Origin: Salisapilia sapeloensis
Taxonomy: Eukaryota; Oomycota; Peronosporomycetes; Peronosporales; Salisapiliaceae
DNA length: 64,000 bases
Assembly: GCA_023334545.1 (NCBI GenBank)
Contig: JAADVB010000010.1
Coordinates: 62,001 to 126,000, forward strand
Reading direction: 5' to 3'
The notes below the pieces were generated by a model. It did not search any database. It saw only the letters and a list, made by a program, of their open reading frames with translations, and was not told where the DNA came from. The translations under genes and the position numbers were made by a program. Below, one piece after another: positions 1-10,195 of the stretch (the first letter of the stretch is position 1; the number at the start of each line of letters is the position of its first letter).

Positions 1-430
1 AGTACGTCATGCAGCCAAGACCACCACGAGCGAAGCAGTTCTCATCATGTACAGCCGAGATACTATTCGCTTTATCTTCTTCTGAGACTAACATCGTACA
101 GGAGTCACCTGGTTCCGGCCATTGCTCAGTCGATGCGTCCGAGCTTTCGCCGACCAGGATTTCACTGCACGGAACAAAGTCTGGTGCAGCATCCGTAGCT
201 TCTGGAGAGAGGCAGAATCGGCAGATATTGCTAAAGCAACCAAGTGTATCTTGAGACTCCTCAGCACAAGTGACGTCTTCCACTGCACTGACACCAATCA
301 ATGCATCCGGTTCACTGACAAAGTCGGCGCAATTCTTAGTGCCTTTGTCATCAGCAGCTACAATATATGTCGAGTGCGCCATGACAATAAAGGCAAGTTG
401 GAGACATGTGTAAATCTGTTGATGGCGCAT
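1..430 (-). CDS. Cys-rich secreted protein, partial (C-terminus beyond left edge)
   Basis: An open frame begins with ATG at 430-428, follows an in-frame TAA about four codons upstream, and stays open to base 1, so at least 143 residues are present and the C-terminus lies outside the window. The N-terminus has signal-peptide character: a polar start (MRHQQ), a hydrophobic stretch of about 17 residues, then a small-residue end (VAA) before an acidic, charged mature region. The mature part holds nine cysteines, three of them in a GCFSNICRFC cluster, which suggests disulphide bonding outside the cell. I do not recognise the family. A secreted role at the host interface is possible but is inference. 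The forward frames over this stretch look like shadows. Confidence 0.6.
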   Translation of the reverse strand, partial: MRHQQIYTCLQLAFIVMAHSTYIVAADDKGTKNCADFVSEPDALIGVSAVEDVTCAEESQDTLGCFSNICRFCLSPEATDAAPDFVPCSEILVGESSDASTEQWPEPGDSCTMLVSEEDKANSISAVHDENCFARGGLGCMTY

Positions 431-913
431 TGGAGTAGTTTAGAGGATTGCGTTCCGGCGAGGATGCTTGGGTTGTACAGAGTAAATCGATTAATACGTT
501 GGTAGTTGGTCAGTAAGCATGGTGTACGGTCATACTCTTGGAAAGAATGCGCCATGAACGAACCTCTGTCCATTGGTTGAAGGCACTGGAAAGTCAGACA
601 ACCTCCTCATAACATATTTCACATGCTTTTTGAATACTCACAAACAGATACCAGAAGTAAACCACTCGATCGCATCTACTGTGGACAGTCGAGGAAGATT
701 GCTCGCGGCCACCCGTCACGACAAGTTACATTGGGTGTCCAATACTTATTTATAGCATAAAAAGGTTCTACGAAGTAGCTTGACGCTATATGAGGAAGTT
801 ACGGATGGGATATGCACATGGGATGATCAAAAAAGCACTCGATGATTGTAGGAGGAACGTTCTTGGTATCTTAATGCTAGTGTGAAGCAGCCGTTGTCCA
901 CTTTGCTCGGCGA
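431..913. other. Intergenic, no gene recognised
   Basis: This stretch holds the presumed promoter of the left-edge secreted gene and the 3' flank of the next minus-strand gene. Only a 60-codon forward frame (573-755) without recognisable features is present. Confidence 0.5.
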
Positions 914-2119
914 TTAATGCCGCCACCTGCGCTCATGCCCTTCTTCCATCGGAGGCTCTAGAAACCCGCGAAAAACAATGTCATCCACGTACCATCGAGC
1001 TCCATATCCTTCAGCAAGTCGAAGTTCCATGACTGCTTGAGAATGTGGAAGACTGTGCACGTTCTTCCAGGTCGTCGAATCGAGGACTTCTACAGCTTTG
1101 GCCAATGCCACAGCATTCTTAGCAGCGTCATTGCCTTTGATCTGTCCCCACCAGCCACTAGAACTACGTTCAGAGTGCTTGCTGAACGCCTTTGCACCAA
1201 CGCTGAGTGTGTTACCACGATGGGGTTGCTGGAAGGATGCTAGGCACTGGGATCGAGTAAGTGGTGCTACCAAGCGACTTCCTACGGTTTCGCGGAAACC
1301 GAGAAGAGTTAGTACACCGCGAGCGCCTCCAATCTTGTCCATAAAAGAAGAGACGGCTTGGATATTCTGCTTCTGCAAGCATCAAATTACGCTTAGACAG
1401 AGGAAGACCATGACAAGGTAGAAAGCAGCAAATGAAAAAAAGATTTTTCTTTGCTAAAGCACCATGCAATAAAAAATAAACTTGATTTACCTCTTGCTTG
1501 CTCGACGAAAGCGATCGCATCAAGCTGGAGACACAATCAGACGGGAGCTCGGATATCATATCGTAAGAAGCTTTACTCTCGGTGACACCACCAATTACTG
1601 GTGGAAGCAGGAGAACAGGATTGACATGAGTTGTGCACCATTTTGCGATGACTACTGCCAGTTGCGCTACGAAAGGCGCAGGATGTAGACCCTGAAGCAC
1701 TTGGTCCACTGTCAGTCTCTCTATTGCATTTGGAGCGCAATCCGGGTCTGCAAGTAGTATCTGCTGGCAAAACTGAACAGGGTCTTCTGCATCCATCAGT
1801 GCATTCTCCGTCTGCAAGTACTCTCGCAGCGCTGATTCCACTAGCGTTATCACTGCCGCTTGATCGTCCATTCCGTGCTTTGGTGTCAATTTCGCTGTCG
1901 GCCACCAGCTGATATCGCGTTGGGTACACTTGGACACTTGAAGCTATATTCGGCATATAGCAACTTCTCCAGCAAGAGATATACGGAACCTCCGATGCAA
2001 GCACCTTTGGTATCAAGTGCCTTCACTTTAGAACTTCCAATACGTATCTTCGTGTCCATGGCGAGTCGCGCTTGATCAACGGATACTGGCGCCGACGAAA
2101 CGACGCTCTGAACGGGCAT
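914..2119 (-). CDS. Conserved-looking protein of unknown function, with apparent frameshift
   Basis: Two clear exons can be joined: one ending at 1491 (codon GAG before GTAAATC) and one starting at 1372 after TTGCAG and ending at 914; the 118-base intron keeps the frame. The C-terminal exon ends in a motif-like tail with GYGARW, then FRGFLEPP and GHERRWRH, which looks conserved, but I cannot name the family. Upstream, the frame starting at ATG 2119 (or 2059) runs well until about 1940 and then must shift by one register to enter the long downstream frame. The shift falls on two adjacent 8-base near-copies (1924-1939); removing one copy restores a single frame. It may be a sequencing or assembly error, a recent mutation, or the true start may be the internal Met at 1874. 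Confidence 0.5.
1924..1939. repeat. 8-bp imperfect tandem duplication at a frame break
   Basis: The copies gtacactt (1924-1931) and ggacactt (1932-1939) lie side by side inside the minus-strand gene. Eight bases is not a multiple of three, and the position coincides with the change of reading frame, so the duplication is the simplest cause of the break. Confidence 0.6.
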
Positions 2120-2154
2120 TTCACAAGTCACCACTTGATCCAATCGCCACCGTG

Positions 2155-3283
2155 ATGAATCCTAGCTTGGAGCATTCTTTTGTCGCCAATGGATCGGCCT
2201 ATGTAAAAGGTAAGTACGCGATTACCGCTACTGGCGTCGTCCGTCGAGGTGCTGGACGTGCTTTTAGTGTGGCTCCGTCGGAGCTCGAGTGGAATGGTGC
2301 GGTCATTGGTCGTGGGTGCAGTGGATGCGTGAGGCGGTCCACACACCTGCCAACGAACACTCCGCTAGCACTAAAAGTTATCAGCTTGCACGATAAATCG
2401 AAGCGTGAGCAAGTGATACGAGAAATTAACACTCTTTTCGACTCGGACGTACGTCCGTTGCTTTTTCTTTCCTACTTATAATTGACAATCTCTTTCGTGT
2501 AGTGTCCTTGCTTGCTGGGTTTTTATGGTGCTTTCTTACGTGACGGGGCAGTGGTCCTCGTGTTAGAGTACATGGATGGTGGGTCGTTGGAAAATGTAAT
2601 ACATCAAGTCGGTCGAGTGCCAGAGGAGGTAGTTGCTGGCATCGCCTATCAACTCCTAGTAGCCTTAGGCTACCTCAAGAGTCAAAACCGTGTACATCGA
2701 GACCTGAAGCCGCCCAACCTCTTGGTTAGTAGTACTGGTCACGTCAAGCTATCCGACTTTGGCATCGCATCCGAGCTTACCAATTCCGTTGGTGCAAGTT
2801 ACCATTCGCTATCACAATTCCACATCACTAACGAGTTCTCGATACCTAGCGATGTGTGCGACTTTTGTTGGCTCCTTTCGCTACATGTCTCCTGAACGAC
2901 TACACAAGCACGAATACAACTTTGGATCGGATGTCTGGAGTCTTGGACTTGTGCTCATGGAAGTTGCCACCGGTGTCTATCCGTACGCTTCTCATGCAGG
3001 TAGCTGCATCGAGCTCATCCAGACCATAAGCGACAGTCCTTCACCCGCGCTTTCCTCCGATTACTTTTCGACTGACTTTTGTGGCTTTGTCGCCCAGTGT
3101 CTCGCGAAAGACCCAGTCGATCGTCCGACAGCCGACACTCTTCTCCAGTCGCCATGGCTCGTTCGTCACAACACGACTAGTACGCTTACTCCCTATCATC
3201 CCTTGACATCTGCTTCACTCCTGACTATAGGTCTAAACTCGTCCATCACCAAAGTGCGTGACTGGATCCAGTCCTTGCAATAA
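2155..3283 (+). CDS. MAP kinase kinase (STE7-like dual-specificity kinase)
   Basis: Three exons (2155-2448, 2503-2791, 2850-3283) with introns of 54 and 58 bases join into 338 residues. All kinase landmarks are visible: glycine loop GRGCSGCV, the ALKVI lysine, catalytic HRDLKPPN, DFG, and an activation loop that ends in GSFRYMSPER, the form typical of MAPKKs. MAPKKs sit in the middle of MAP kinase cascades in the cytosol and phosphorylate a MAPK on Thr and Tyr. The loop carries Ser, five residues, then Thr, the spacing described for plant MAPKKs rather than the animal Ser-x3-Ser/Thr form. The ATG at 2155 lies only 35 bases from the ATG of the divergent gene at 2119. The second exon join was chosen because it restores the loop from NSV to AMCATFVG. 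The upstream and downstream substrates cannot be told from sequence. Confidence 0.9.
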
Positions 3284-3376
3284 TACACACAAGTCTCATG
3301 TGAAGAAAACAAGTATCTTTATCTTATGGTGCGTCCAAATTAAACCGACGCCTATGCCTCCAGCCTCCACAGCACA

Positions 3377-5056
3377 CTACTCCAGCAACAATCTTCGATC
3401 CCTACCATACTCTGTAATGTATCCCATCGCCGCTTGCAGACAGGCAATGTAGTACGCAGCCTCCGACCCTTCCTCACTGTCGTCTAGCGCCAGGCGCATC
3501 GTATAGATCTGCGTATGGAGCTGCGACAGGTCACATCGACAGAGCACAAACACTAAAAGCGGCAGCAACACATCCGCAGACACGCCCTCCGGCCCGACAC
3601 GCAGCGTCTCCGTCGCCTCGGCGTACAGTGTTCGGATGCCGGACAAGAAGGCTGCTAGAACGCAGGACGGAACGAGGTGCGGAAGGTTGTTCAGCTTGTC
3701 GATCGTGCGTGGGAAGACGTGATCATCCTGTCCTTCCACTGTCGTCAGCAGGTCGGTCGAAAGACCCACGTCGGTAAGTCGGACGCGACCGAACGCTCGT
3801 TGGAGTTGACGCCAACTCGCGTTCTTATCCTCTAGTTCGTCCGCGACACGCACGTAGCAGACGCAGCCGATGCGACTGTACACCATTTGCTCCACAAAGG
3901 CACGGACGACAGCTGCGTGCTTGCCATGCGCAAAGAGCCTAGCGTTCACGACGATTTCGTCCGTCACCTCGTTCACGAGAGACTTGACGACATACTTGGG
4001 CGCTCGGCCGTCCTGTTGGAACACCGATAACGTACTCGTCTCTGCTTTATTAAAAGACGCACAACAGCCTAAGGCTTGGTGGCAAACGTCATCCAAGGCA
4101 CGACGCATCGAGTGGTGGATGAGACGATGACGGACGACGAGCACCTCGAACTTGGCCAGAGCAGTCGTCGGTGCGTCGAATGCACACGGAACGCGTACGA
4201 ACGGTTCTTCCAGTCTGTCTTTCATGCTCACCTGGCGGAGGAAGCGAGAGGTGTTGGACGTAATAAATTCATTTAGGAAACCTGTCAGGATCGTATTGAC
4301 GCTCTTGCCGTGCTGACTGGGCACCAGTGTCTTGTCTGCATTCATCTCCATTAGCTTTTGCAGCCAGCGACACTGGATCTCTAGAATATAGTGCACACAG
4401 TCGTCTGCGAGTGCCTGCTCCACGTCCGTCACGTGCTGGACAACTCGGCCCATGACGTCCGATGGTCGACTCTCGTCCTCTGTATCACTTTCTTCATTTC
4501 CAGATAAGACCACTTCGCGCTGTACATTCTGCAGCACCGTCAGCGATCGGTTGTGCTTGGTCACGTCGGCGATAAGCTGCATCTGTCGTAGGCCTATTAG
4601 TTCCTTCTTGTGACTCGAAAAGAGTCCCTGCACCGATCGCAGCAATCTCGAGCGTTTCCTGCCAAGCAGTCTCGACTCGCGCTCGATCGTCTGCCGTTCC
4701 TGCTGTATACGATTGGCGATGGCATCCATCCGCTGTTTCTTGGCACCGGCACCATTGCAGTCAAAGGATCGCCAGCGACGCTCCTCGACCATCCTGTCGG
4801 CTAATGACATGGAGGCTCCGTAGCCAAACCTGGATGGGATGCTGGTCCTTCTCGAAAGTTGTGCGTCCTCGGAGCCCTGGTCTCGATTCTGACTCGATTC
4901 GTCTTGATCAGAAGAGACCTGGAGCTGACCATGGTGCGAAATGGCCATGAACGAGAGTCCGTCCGCGACCTCGGTTGTCGCGGCCCGAGGCCTCGACTTG
5001 GGTTTCTCCTCAAGCGCCGTGGAAGGCGACGGCGAGATTACTCCATCGGCCGCCAT
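3377..5056 (-). CDS. VPS9-domain protein (putative Rab5-family GEF)
   Basis: A single exon gives 559 residues from the ATG at 5056. The last ~120 residues match a VPS9 domain: SADVLLPLLVFVLCR, then a Tyr-containing stretch ending AAYYIACLQAAMGYI. VPS9 domains load GTP on Rab5-type GTPases and act in endocytosis and endosome fusion. The N-terminal half is rich in charged and Ser residues, with a probable coiled coil around the QQERQTIERESRLL segment. The frame stays open upstream to 5260, but that extension has poor protein character and overlaps a possible initiator-like TTTTCACTTTCGCA motif on the minus strand near 5200, so I prefer 5056. The partner Rab is unknown. Confidence 0.8.
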   Translation of the reverse strand: MAADGVISPSPSTALEEKPKSRPRAATTEVADGLSFMAISHHGQLQVSSDQDESSQNRDQGSEDAQLSRRTSIPSRFGYGASMSLADRMVEERRWRSFDCNGAGAKKQRMDAIANRIQQERQTIERESRLLGRKRSRLLRSVQGLFSSHKKELIGLRQMQLIADVTKHNRSLTVLQNVQREVVLSGNEESDTEDESRPSDVMGRVVQHVTDVEQALADDCVHYILEIQCRWLQKLMEMNADKTLVPSQHGKSVNTILTGFLNEFITSNTSRFLRQVSMKDRLEEPFVRVPCAFDAPTTALAKFEVLVVRHRLIHHSMRRALDDVCHQALGCCASFNKAETSTLSVFQQDGRAPKYVVKSLVNEVTDEIVVNARLFAHGKHAAVVRAFVEQMVYSRIGCVCYVRVADELEDKNASWRQLQRAFGRVRLTDVGLSTDLLTTVEGQDDHVFPRTIDKLNNLPHLVPSCVLAAFLSGIRTLYAEATETLRVGPEGVSADVLLPLLVFVLCRCDLSQLHTQIYTMRLALDDSEEGSEAAYYIACLQAAMGYITEYGRDRRLLLE

Positions 5057-5299
5057 TTGCCTCGACGTTCGTGTACTGATATTTCGAGTGGAACGAAAAC
5101 GCGTCTCTCCTGTCCTTGGTATACAAACGCCAGCTTTAATTCGGCGTCGGTGGTACAAAGACCACGTACCACTTTTTTGCCAGCACAGGTGCATGCGAAA
5201 GTGAAAATTTAGAACCATGCGATCAGGTGGCTTCACTCCTTTTTTTGCCGATGGGATCATGTTGCATTTTGGCCAAAAGAAACAATCTAAAGAGAAACC

Positions 5300-6369
5300 C
5301 TACTGCGTCTTTTTACTTTCCTGCTTCTGCAACGCTTTCTTCCGAATCCCCATGTGCATCGCCATCACCGCCTATGCCATAAAAACGTTAGACTAGCACA
5401 TTACGAAACGGTGCATCTACAACAGTACCTTGTCCGCGACCATCGTCGGCAGACGCGCGTACAACCAGATCTGGAGCGCATGGGGCCAGTATGGCGAGAA
5501 CAGTCGGTCATAACCGAGGTTCGCCACCGCCGCCTTGGCGTACGTCGTCGGTGACGGGATCATAAATGTCGCACGGCGAATTTTCGCCAGCTTGGTCGTG
5601 ACGAACATCGGGACGTGGCACTGGACAATGACGTTGTGCGACTTGTACTCGGCCGCGAGGCTGTTGGAGAAGGACTCAATGTACCGCTTCGCTGCGCCGT
5701 ACTGCGCCAGCAGCGGCATACTCTTCATCGCGGCCGAGCCAGAGCTCAAGTTCACAATCACACCACGGCGTCGTGCGTCCATGCCAGGCAGCACCAGCTT
5801 GGTCATAACCGTCGTGGCTGTTGCATTCAGTCGAAGGAGTGCATCCACTCGCTCTTCACTCAACTCGGTGAAATACTGCGAGCACGGTCAGATTATGATT
5901 CAGTAGTGTCTATATAAAAACGTACGTTGGGGAAGTCGTACGAGATGCCGACGTTGTTGAGCAATACACCCACATCCTTGATTTCTTCAATCTCTGCCTT
6001 GATCTTGTCACGCGTAGCTTGGTCATCGATGCTCATAAAGTCCACAGCGAGCGTGCGGAGATTGACGCCGCTGTATTTGCTCGAGATCTCCTGCTTTGTC
6101 GCGTCCAACTTTTCCTGGGAGCGACTGATCAGTAGAACATTCATGTCCTTTCGTGCCATCTCAAAGGCAAGCGCTTTGCCAATGCCATCCGTTGCGCCGG
6201 TCACGACAGCCCATCGGCCGAATTGGCGAGGGGCACGAGACGGGCGTAGGAAGAACGCATAGAAGCTGTACAGAAGAGGGAGTACGAGATCTGACAAGAT
6301 CCATACTAGACCGATAACGGCCAGCGGGACGACGATTGTCAGCGCGAACTCTTGCACTAACTCTTGCAT
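5300..6369 (-). CDS. Short-chain dehydrogenase, very-long-chain 3-oxoacyl-CoA reductase / 17-beta-HSD12-like
   Basis: Three exons on the minus strand (6369-5926, 5875-5429, 5371-5300) join in frame to 320 residues. An N-terminal hydrophobic region is followed by the NAD(P)-binding motif GATDGIG (about residues 58-64), an NNVG motif, and the catalytic pair Tyr207 and Lys211 in QYGAAK. This layout with an N-terminal membrane segment is that of the ER ketoacyl-CoA reductases, which carry out the second step of fatty-acid elongation using NADPH; related enzymes act on steroids. The short last exon ends in a Lys-rich tail (KKALQKQESKKTQ), plausible for ER retention. An upstream in-frame Met at 6447 is possible but adds no recognisable feature. 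Its promoter is shared head-to-head with glucose-6-phosphate dehydrogenase. Confidence 0.85.
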
Positions 6370-6713
6370 ATCTTCCCGAAATGGATGGAGAACTCGATGC
6401 GCATTTAAAATCCAAACAACAATCTGGAACTCCCATCTAATGCGCATTTAATTGTCATGCCTGATCCTTTCGCTGATTGGCTCGAGGCCATATCACTAAG
6501 AAAAGCTGTTGGCGACATCTCTCTTTTCTTTCCTTGATAATGTAATCACGATTGCGTTATCGCCTAGTCGTGTCGGATACAAAGACCAAGTGTTTCTGAT
6601 AATTCCTATCTTTTGAAATTTCTGTCTGGTTTAACAAGATCCTCCGGACGAACGGAGGTCGAGTCTTGACACAACGTAATTTCGCCAGAAGCCGAAACAA
6701 CGAATAGAGTCAA
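6370..6713. promoter_or_regulatory. Divergent intergenic region between SDR and G6PDH
   Basis: About 340 bases separate the start codons of the ketoacyl-CoA reductase-like gene (minus) and the glucose-6-phosphate dehydrogenase gene (plus), so both promoters must lie here. No single core element is convincing. An NADPH producer and an NADPH consumer sharing an upstream region could be co-regulated, but that is inference. Confidence 0.4.
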
Positions 6714-8349
6714 ATGGAGGAAAAACGACGAAACTCGGGCATGCAACTGCACCCGAATGAACGTAACTCGTGCGAGTACGTTGACCAGGGACTGACGGTC
6801 TTTGTCGTTGGCGCCTCGGGTGACCTGGCCAAGAAGAAGACTTATCCGTCGCTCTTCGAATTGTACGTCGCTGGCTACTTGCCCGAGCACGTCATCATCA
6901 TGGGCTACGCGCGATCCAAGAAGAACGAGCAGGACTTCCGTGACTCCATCGCGTCTTACCTATCCGTCGGCGATGACAAGGATGGCAAGATGGCTGAGAA
7001 GAAGAGCGCCTTCCTCAAGAAGTGCTACTAGTGCGTATCTTTACAATCCTATCTTGCCGATCTCGTAGCTAACTCTATGCAACAGCCGCAACGGAGCCTA
7101 TGACTCTCCTCAGGACGTCGGCACTGTCACGAAGGAGCTGGAGCAGATGGAGCAGCAGGTCGGCAAGTCCCCTGCCAACCGCCTCTTCTATTTTGCCATC
7201 CCCCCCTCTGTCTTCGTCCCCATCGGTACGAGCATCAAGAAGGCTGGTCTCACCGACAAGGGCTGGAACCGTATCATCGTCGAGAAGCCGTTCGGCCGTG
7301 ACCTCGCGTCTTTCGATGACCTCAACTCTCAAATGAGCGCCTTGTACAGCGAAGACGAGATCTACCGTATTGATCACTACTTGGGTAAAGAGATGGTCCA
7401 GAACTTGCTCATCCTCCGCTTCTCCAACACAATCTTTGAGCCGTTGTGGAACCGCAACTACATCTCGAGCGTCAGCATCACCTTCAAGGAGGACATCGGA
7501 ACACAAGGTCGTGGTGGATACTTTGACGACTATGGTATCATCCGAGATGTTATGCAGAACCACCTCCTACAGGTGCTCAGTATGATTGCCATGGAGCCGC
7601 CTGTGCGTGCTTCCGGCCAGGATTACTCGAACTACATTCGTGACGAAAAGGTCAAGGTTCTGCAATGCATCGAGCCTGTCAAGCTCGAAGACACCGTCCT
7701 CGGTCAGTACGCTGGCGACAAGGAGAAGGGCGAGCCTGGCTACCTCGAGGATGAGACCGTCCCGAACGACTCAGTCACCCCGACGTTCGCCACGTGCGTC
7801 ATGTACGTCAAGAACCAGCGCTGGGACGGCGTTCCGTTTATTATGAAGGCCGGCAAGGCCTTGAACGAGCGCAAGGGTGAGATCCGCATCCAGTTCAAGC
7901 CCCCGCCAGGTGCCAGCACTATGTTCCCGGACGTGGAGATTCCGCTGCAGGAGCTGGTGATGGTTCTCCAGCCGAACGAAGCCGTGTACATGAAGTGCAA
8001 CGTCAAGTCGCCTGGTCTGGCCACTACGGCACTCGCGAGTGAGTTGGACCTGTCCTACCAGGACCGTTATGAGGACACGATCGTCCCTGGTGCGTACACG
8101 CGATTGATTCTCGACGTGCTTCGTGGAAAGCAGGCTGCCTTTGTCCGAGACGACGAGCTGCACGCTGCATGGGGCATCTTCACGCCGTTGCTGGACCGCA
8201 TTGAGAACGAGAAGATTAAGCCGCTGAGCTATGCATTCGGCGGCCGTGGTCCGAAGGAGAGCGACGAGCTCACCCACCGTGTTGGTTTCCAGTACCATGA
8301 TGGTGCGTATCAGTGGAAGAACCCGCGTCAGAAGACTTCCAACCTCTAA
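6714..8349 (+). CDS. G6PD: Glucose-6-phosphate 1-dehydrogenase
   Basis: Two exons (6714-7030 and 7086-8349, intron 55 bases) give 526 residues, close to the usual eukaryotic length. The nucleotide-binding motif GASGDLAKKK lies near residue 33 and the active-site motif RIDHYLGKE starts at residue 200; the C-terminal part continues with the conserved substrate-binding blocks. The enzyme oxidises glucose 6-phosphate to 6-phosphogluconolactone and makes NADPH as the first step of the oxidative pentose phosphate pathway. No targeting peptide is visible, so a cytosolic location is likely. A second ATG at 6741 could also serve as the start. Confidence 0.97.
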
Positions 8350-8876
8350 AGATAGTTCTGAAATGAAGCGCTGGAACAAAATACAAAGATCTTTACTCTT
8401 ATACATGTCTCTACAAAGCAAGATGTCCAGCCACTTGGCTAGGAATAAGGAAAAGAATTGTCAAAGGCTCGCACGATGCATCTCTCGTTGCCTCCCTTGT
8501 CTTCTGCTTCTGCCTTACATTGCTTTATAATAGTACTCTTGACTTCAGTACTCTCCGACATGCAGTCCATCGCACTTTTTAGCATGAAGACACAGCATTG
8601 AGCCAACTAAAGTCCAAGTTACCACATCTTTCCAGCAACGAGTACGAAGGCGAAGAGCTCCGATCCAGATCGCCCATTCGTATCCTCAGTTTATGCGGTA
8701 TACTGATTGGCTATAATTTTACATTTGTACCAATCACGAGAGTCTGTATTGACTAGGTTTCAGTATATAGATTTGAATTTTTGAATACTTGCCCTGAAAG
8801 TCGAGCGACGGATACTTGACCAGGTTCAGTTGCCTTTTGGACCATCGAAAGCCACGTCTTGTAGTTGTCTTGTAGA
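8350..8876. other. Intergenic, no gene recognised
   Basis: The 3' flank of the G6PDH gene and the promoter of the DOT1-like gene. Small frames on both strands overlap each other and show no protein character. Confidence 0.5.
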
Positions 8877-10125
8877 ATGAGTGAAGCAGTGTCTCCTAAA
8901 CGTACTCGTCCGCTCCGAGCGTGCGTAGTGAAACAAATGAATGTGGCTGCGACGCCCAAGGACGTCATGCGCACGCCGACCAAGCGACGTCGCGCAGCTC
9001 GTGACGAAAATGCAACCAGTGCTAGTCAAACGCCTGAGAAAGGTGAGGCAGAAGTAGGCTTTGTGACGCCTCAGAAGAAGATCAAGCGACGGGGTGCTGC
9101 TGCCGATTCGATGCTGACGCCCGTAGGGGAGAAGAAGAAGACAGTTACGGCATCACCACGCAAGAAGCAGAAAACTGTTTCGAGCAAACCGGTCTTGAAA
9201 AAGTCCCTCGCGAACGATTTCAAGGACGATCACGAGCGTCTGACTCCGTCTATCGTCAAGCGAGTACGTTTTCTCCTCTACTTCTGCTTGGACGCTCCTG
9301 CTTTTACCCAACCTAATTATAACTCGGTCTCGTCATCTATCTTTACTCTAGGTCCTCAAGTCCGTCTACAGCAAGCAAGAGAAGGATGACCGAAGCTTGT
9401 ATGACGTCTCGAACCAGACTGTCCGGCAATTCACACAGTGTGACATGTCCGAAGTTGTCTCCGAGCTCAAATTCAGCGAATTCAGGCGCAGCCTCACCTA
9501 CGGTGAAGTCTCCGTCGACTCCGTTAGCTCCACCATCCTCCCCATGCTGGACCTTCGGAAAGATGATGTCTTCTTTGATCTCGGATGTGGCACCGGTCGA
9601 GTCGTTCTTCAAGCAGCATTGCAGACGCCGTGCAAGCATGCGAGTGGCATTGAGCTCATGAAGAACCGGACGGACGACGGGAACATTGCTCTCGAGCGCC
9701 TTGCGAACAAAGAACTGTCAGTGCTGCAAGATAAAACGATCCGTATCATCCAAGGAGATATCTGCAAGCCACCAGATGAAGCGAAGCTCATGGACGCAAC
9801 TGTCATCTTCCTCAACAACGTTTGCTTCGGCCCGGAACTCATGCTTCAAGTCATGGATGTCCTGCAATCCATGCCCAACCTACGCCGACTCGTGACGCTC
9901 CGTAAGATTTGTGACCGTCATCGGCCGCAAATCTGCTTCCGCAAAGGCAATGGCTGCGCAGAGTTCGTGCATCCGCCGGACATGGCTTCCATCGACGTTT
10001 CGTGGACAGACCACGCGACGGTGTACTTATACGAACGCGTAGACACGTCTTTGAAGGAGCTGGCTACTCAATTACAATTCCCTTCTTCCTCACATGAGCC
10101 GACAAAGGAGGACGAACGTACGTAG
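8877..10125 (+). CDS. DOT1-type histone H3 lysine-79 methyltransferase
   Basis: Two exons (8877-9263 and 9352-10125; 88-base intron, phase 0) give 386 residues. The first ~120 residues are rich in Lys, Arg, Ser and Pro, with TPTKRRR and KKIKRR stretches that look like nuclear localisation and DNA or nucleosome binding. The second exon holds a DOT1 methyltransferase fold: TYGEVSVDSV, the S-adenosylmethionine motif FDLGCGTGRVV near residue 205, GIEL, and FLNNVCFGPELM, matching the family VNNFAFGPE block. DOT1 enzymes methylate H3K79 on nucleosomes without a SET domain. The protein is compact, with the basic region N-terminal to the catalytic domain as in yeast Dot1. The target residue is inferred from the family. 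Confidence 0.88.
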
Positions 10126-10195
10126 ACGAAGGATATAGGATGGTTGAATATACAACTGAACAAACTCTAATGAAATCGACTTGGATTGGACAAAG

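Noticed and set aside
5057-5260. N-terminal extension of the VPS9 gene to the Met at 5260
   Set aside because: The added 68 residues have poor protein character and lie over a possible initiator motif; the Met at 5056 is preferred.
6370-6447. Upstream start of the SDR gene at 6447
   Set aside because: It would put a polar and hydrophobic mix before the normal membrane segment; the Met at 6369 fits the family better, though 6447 cannot be excluded.
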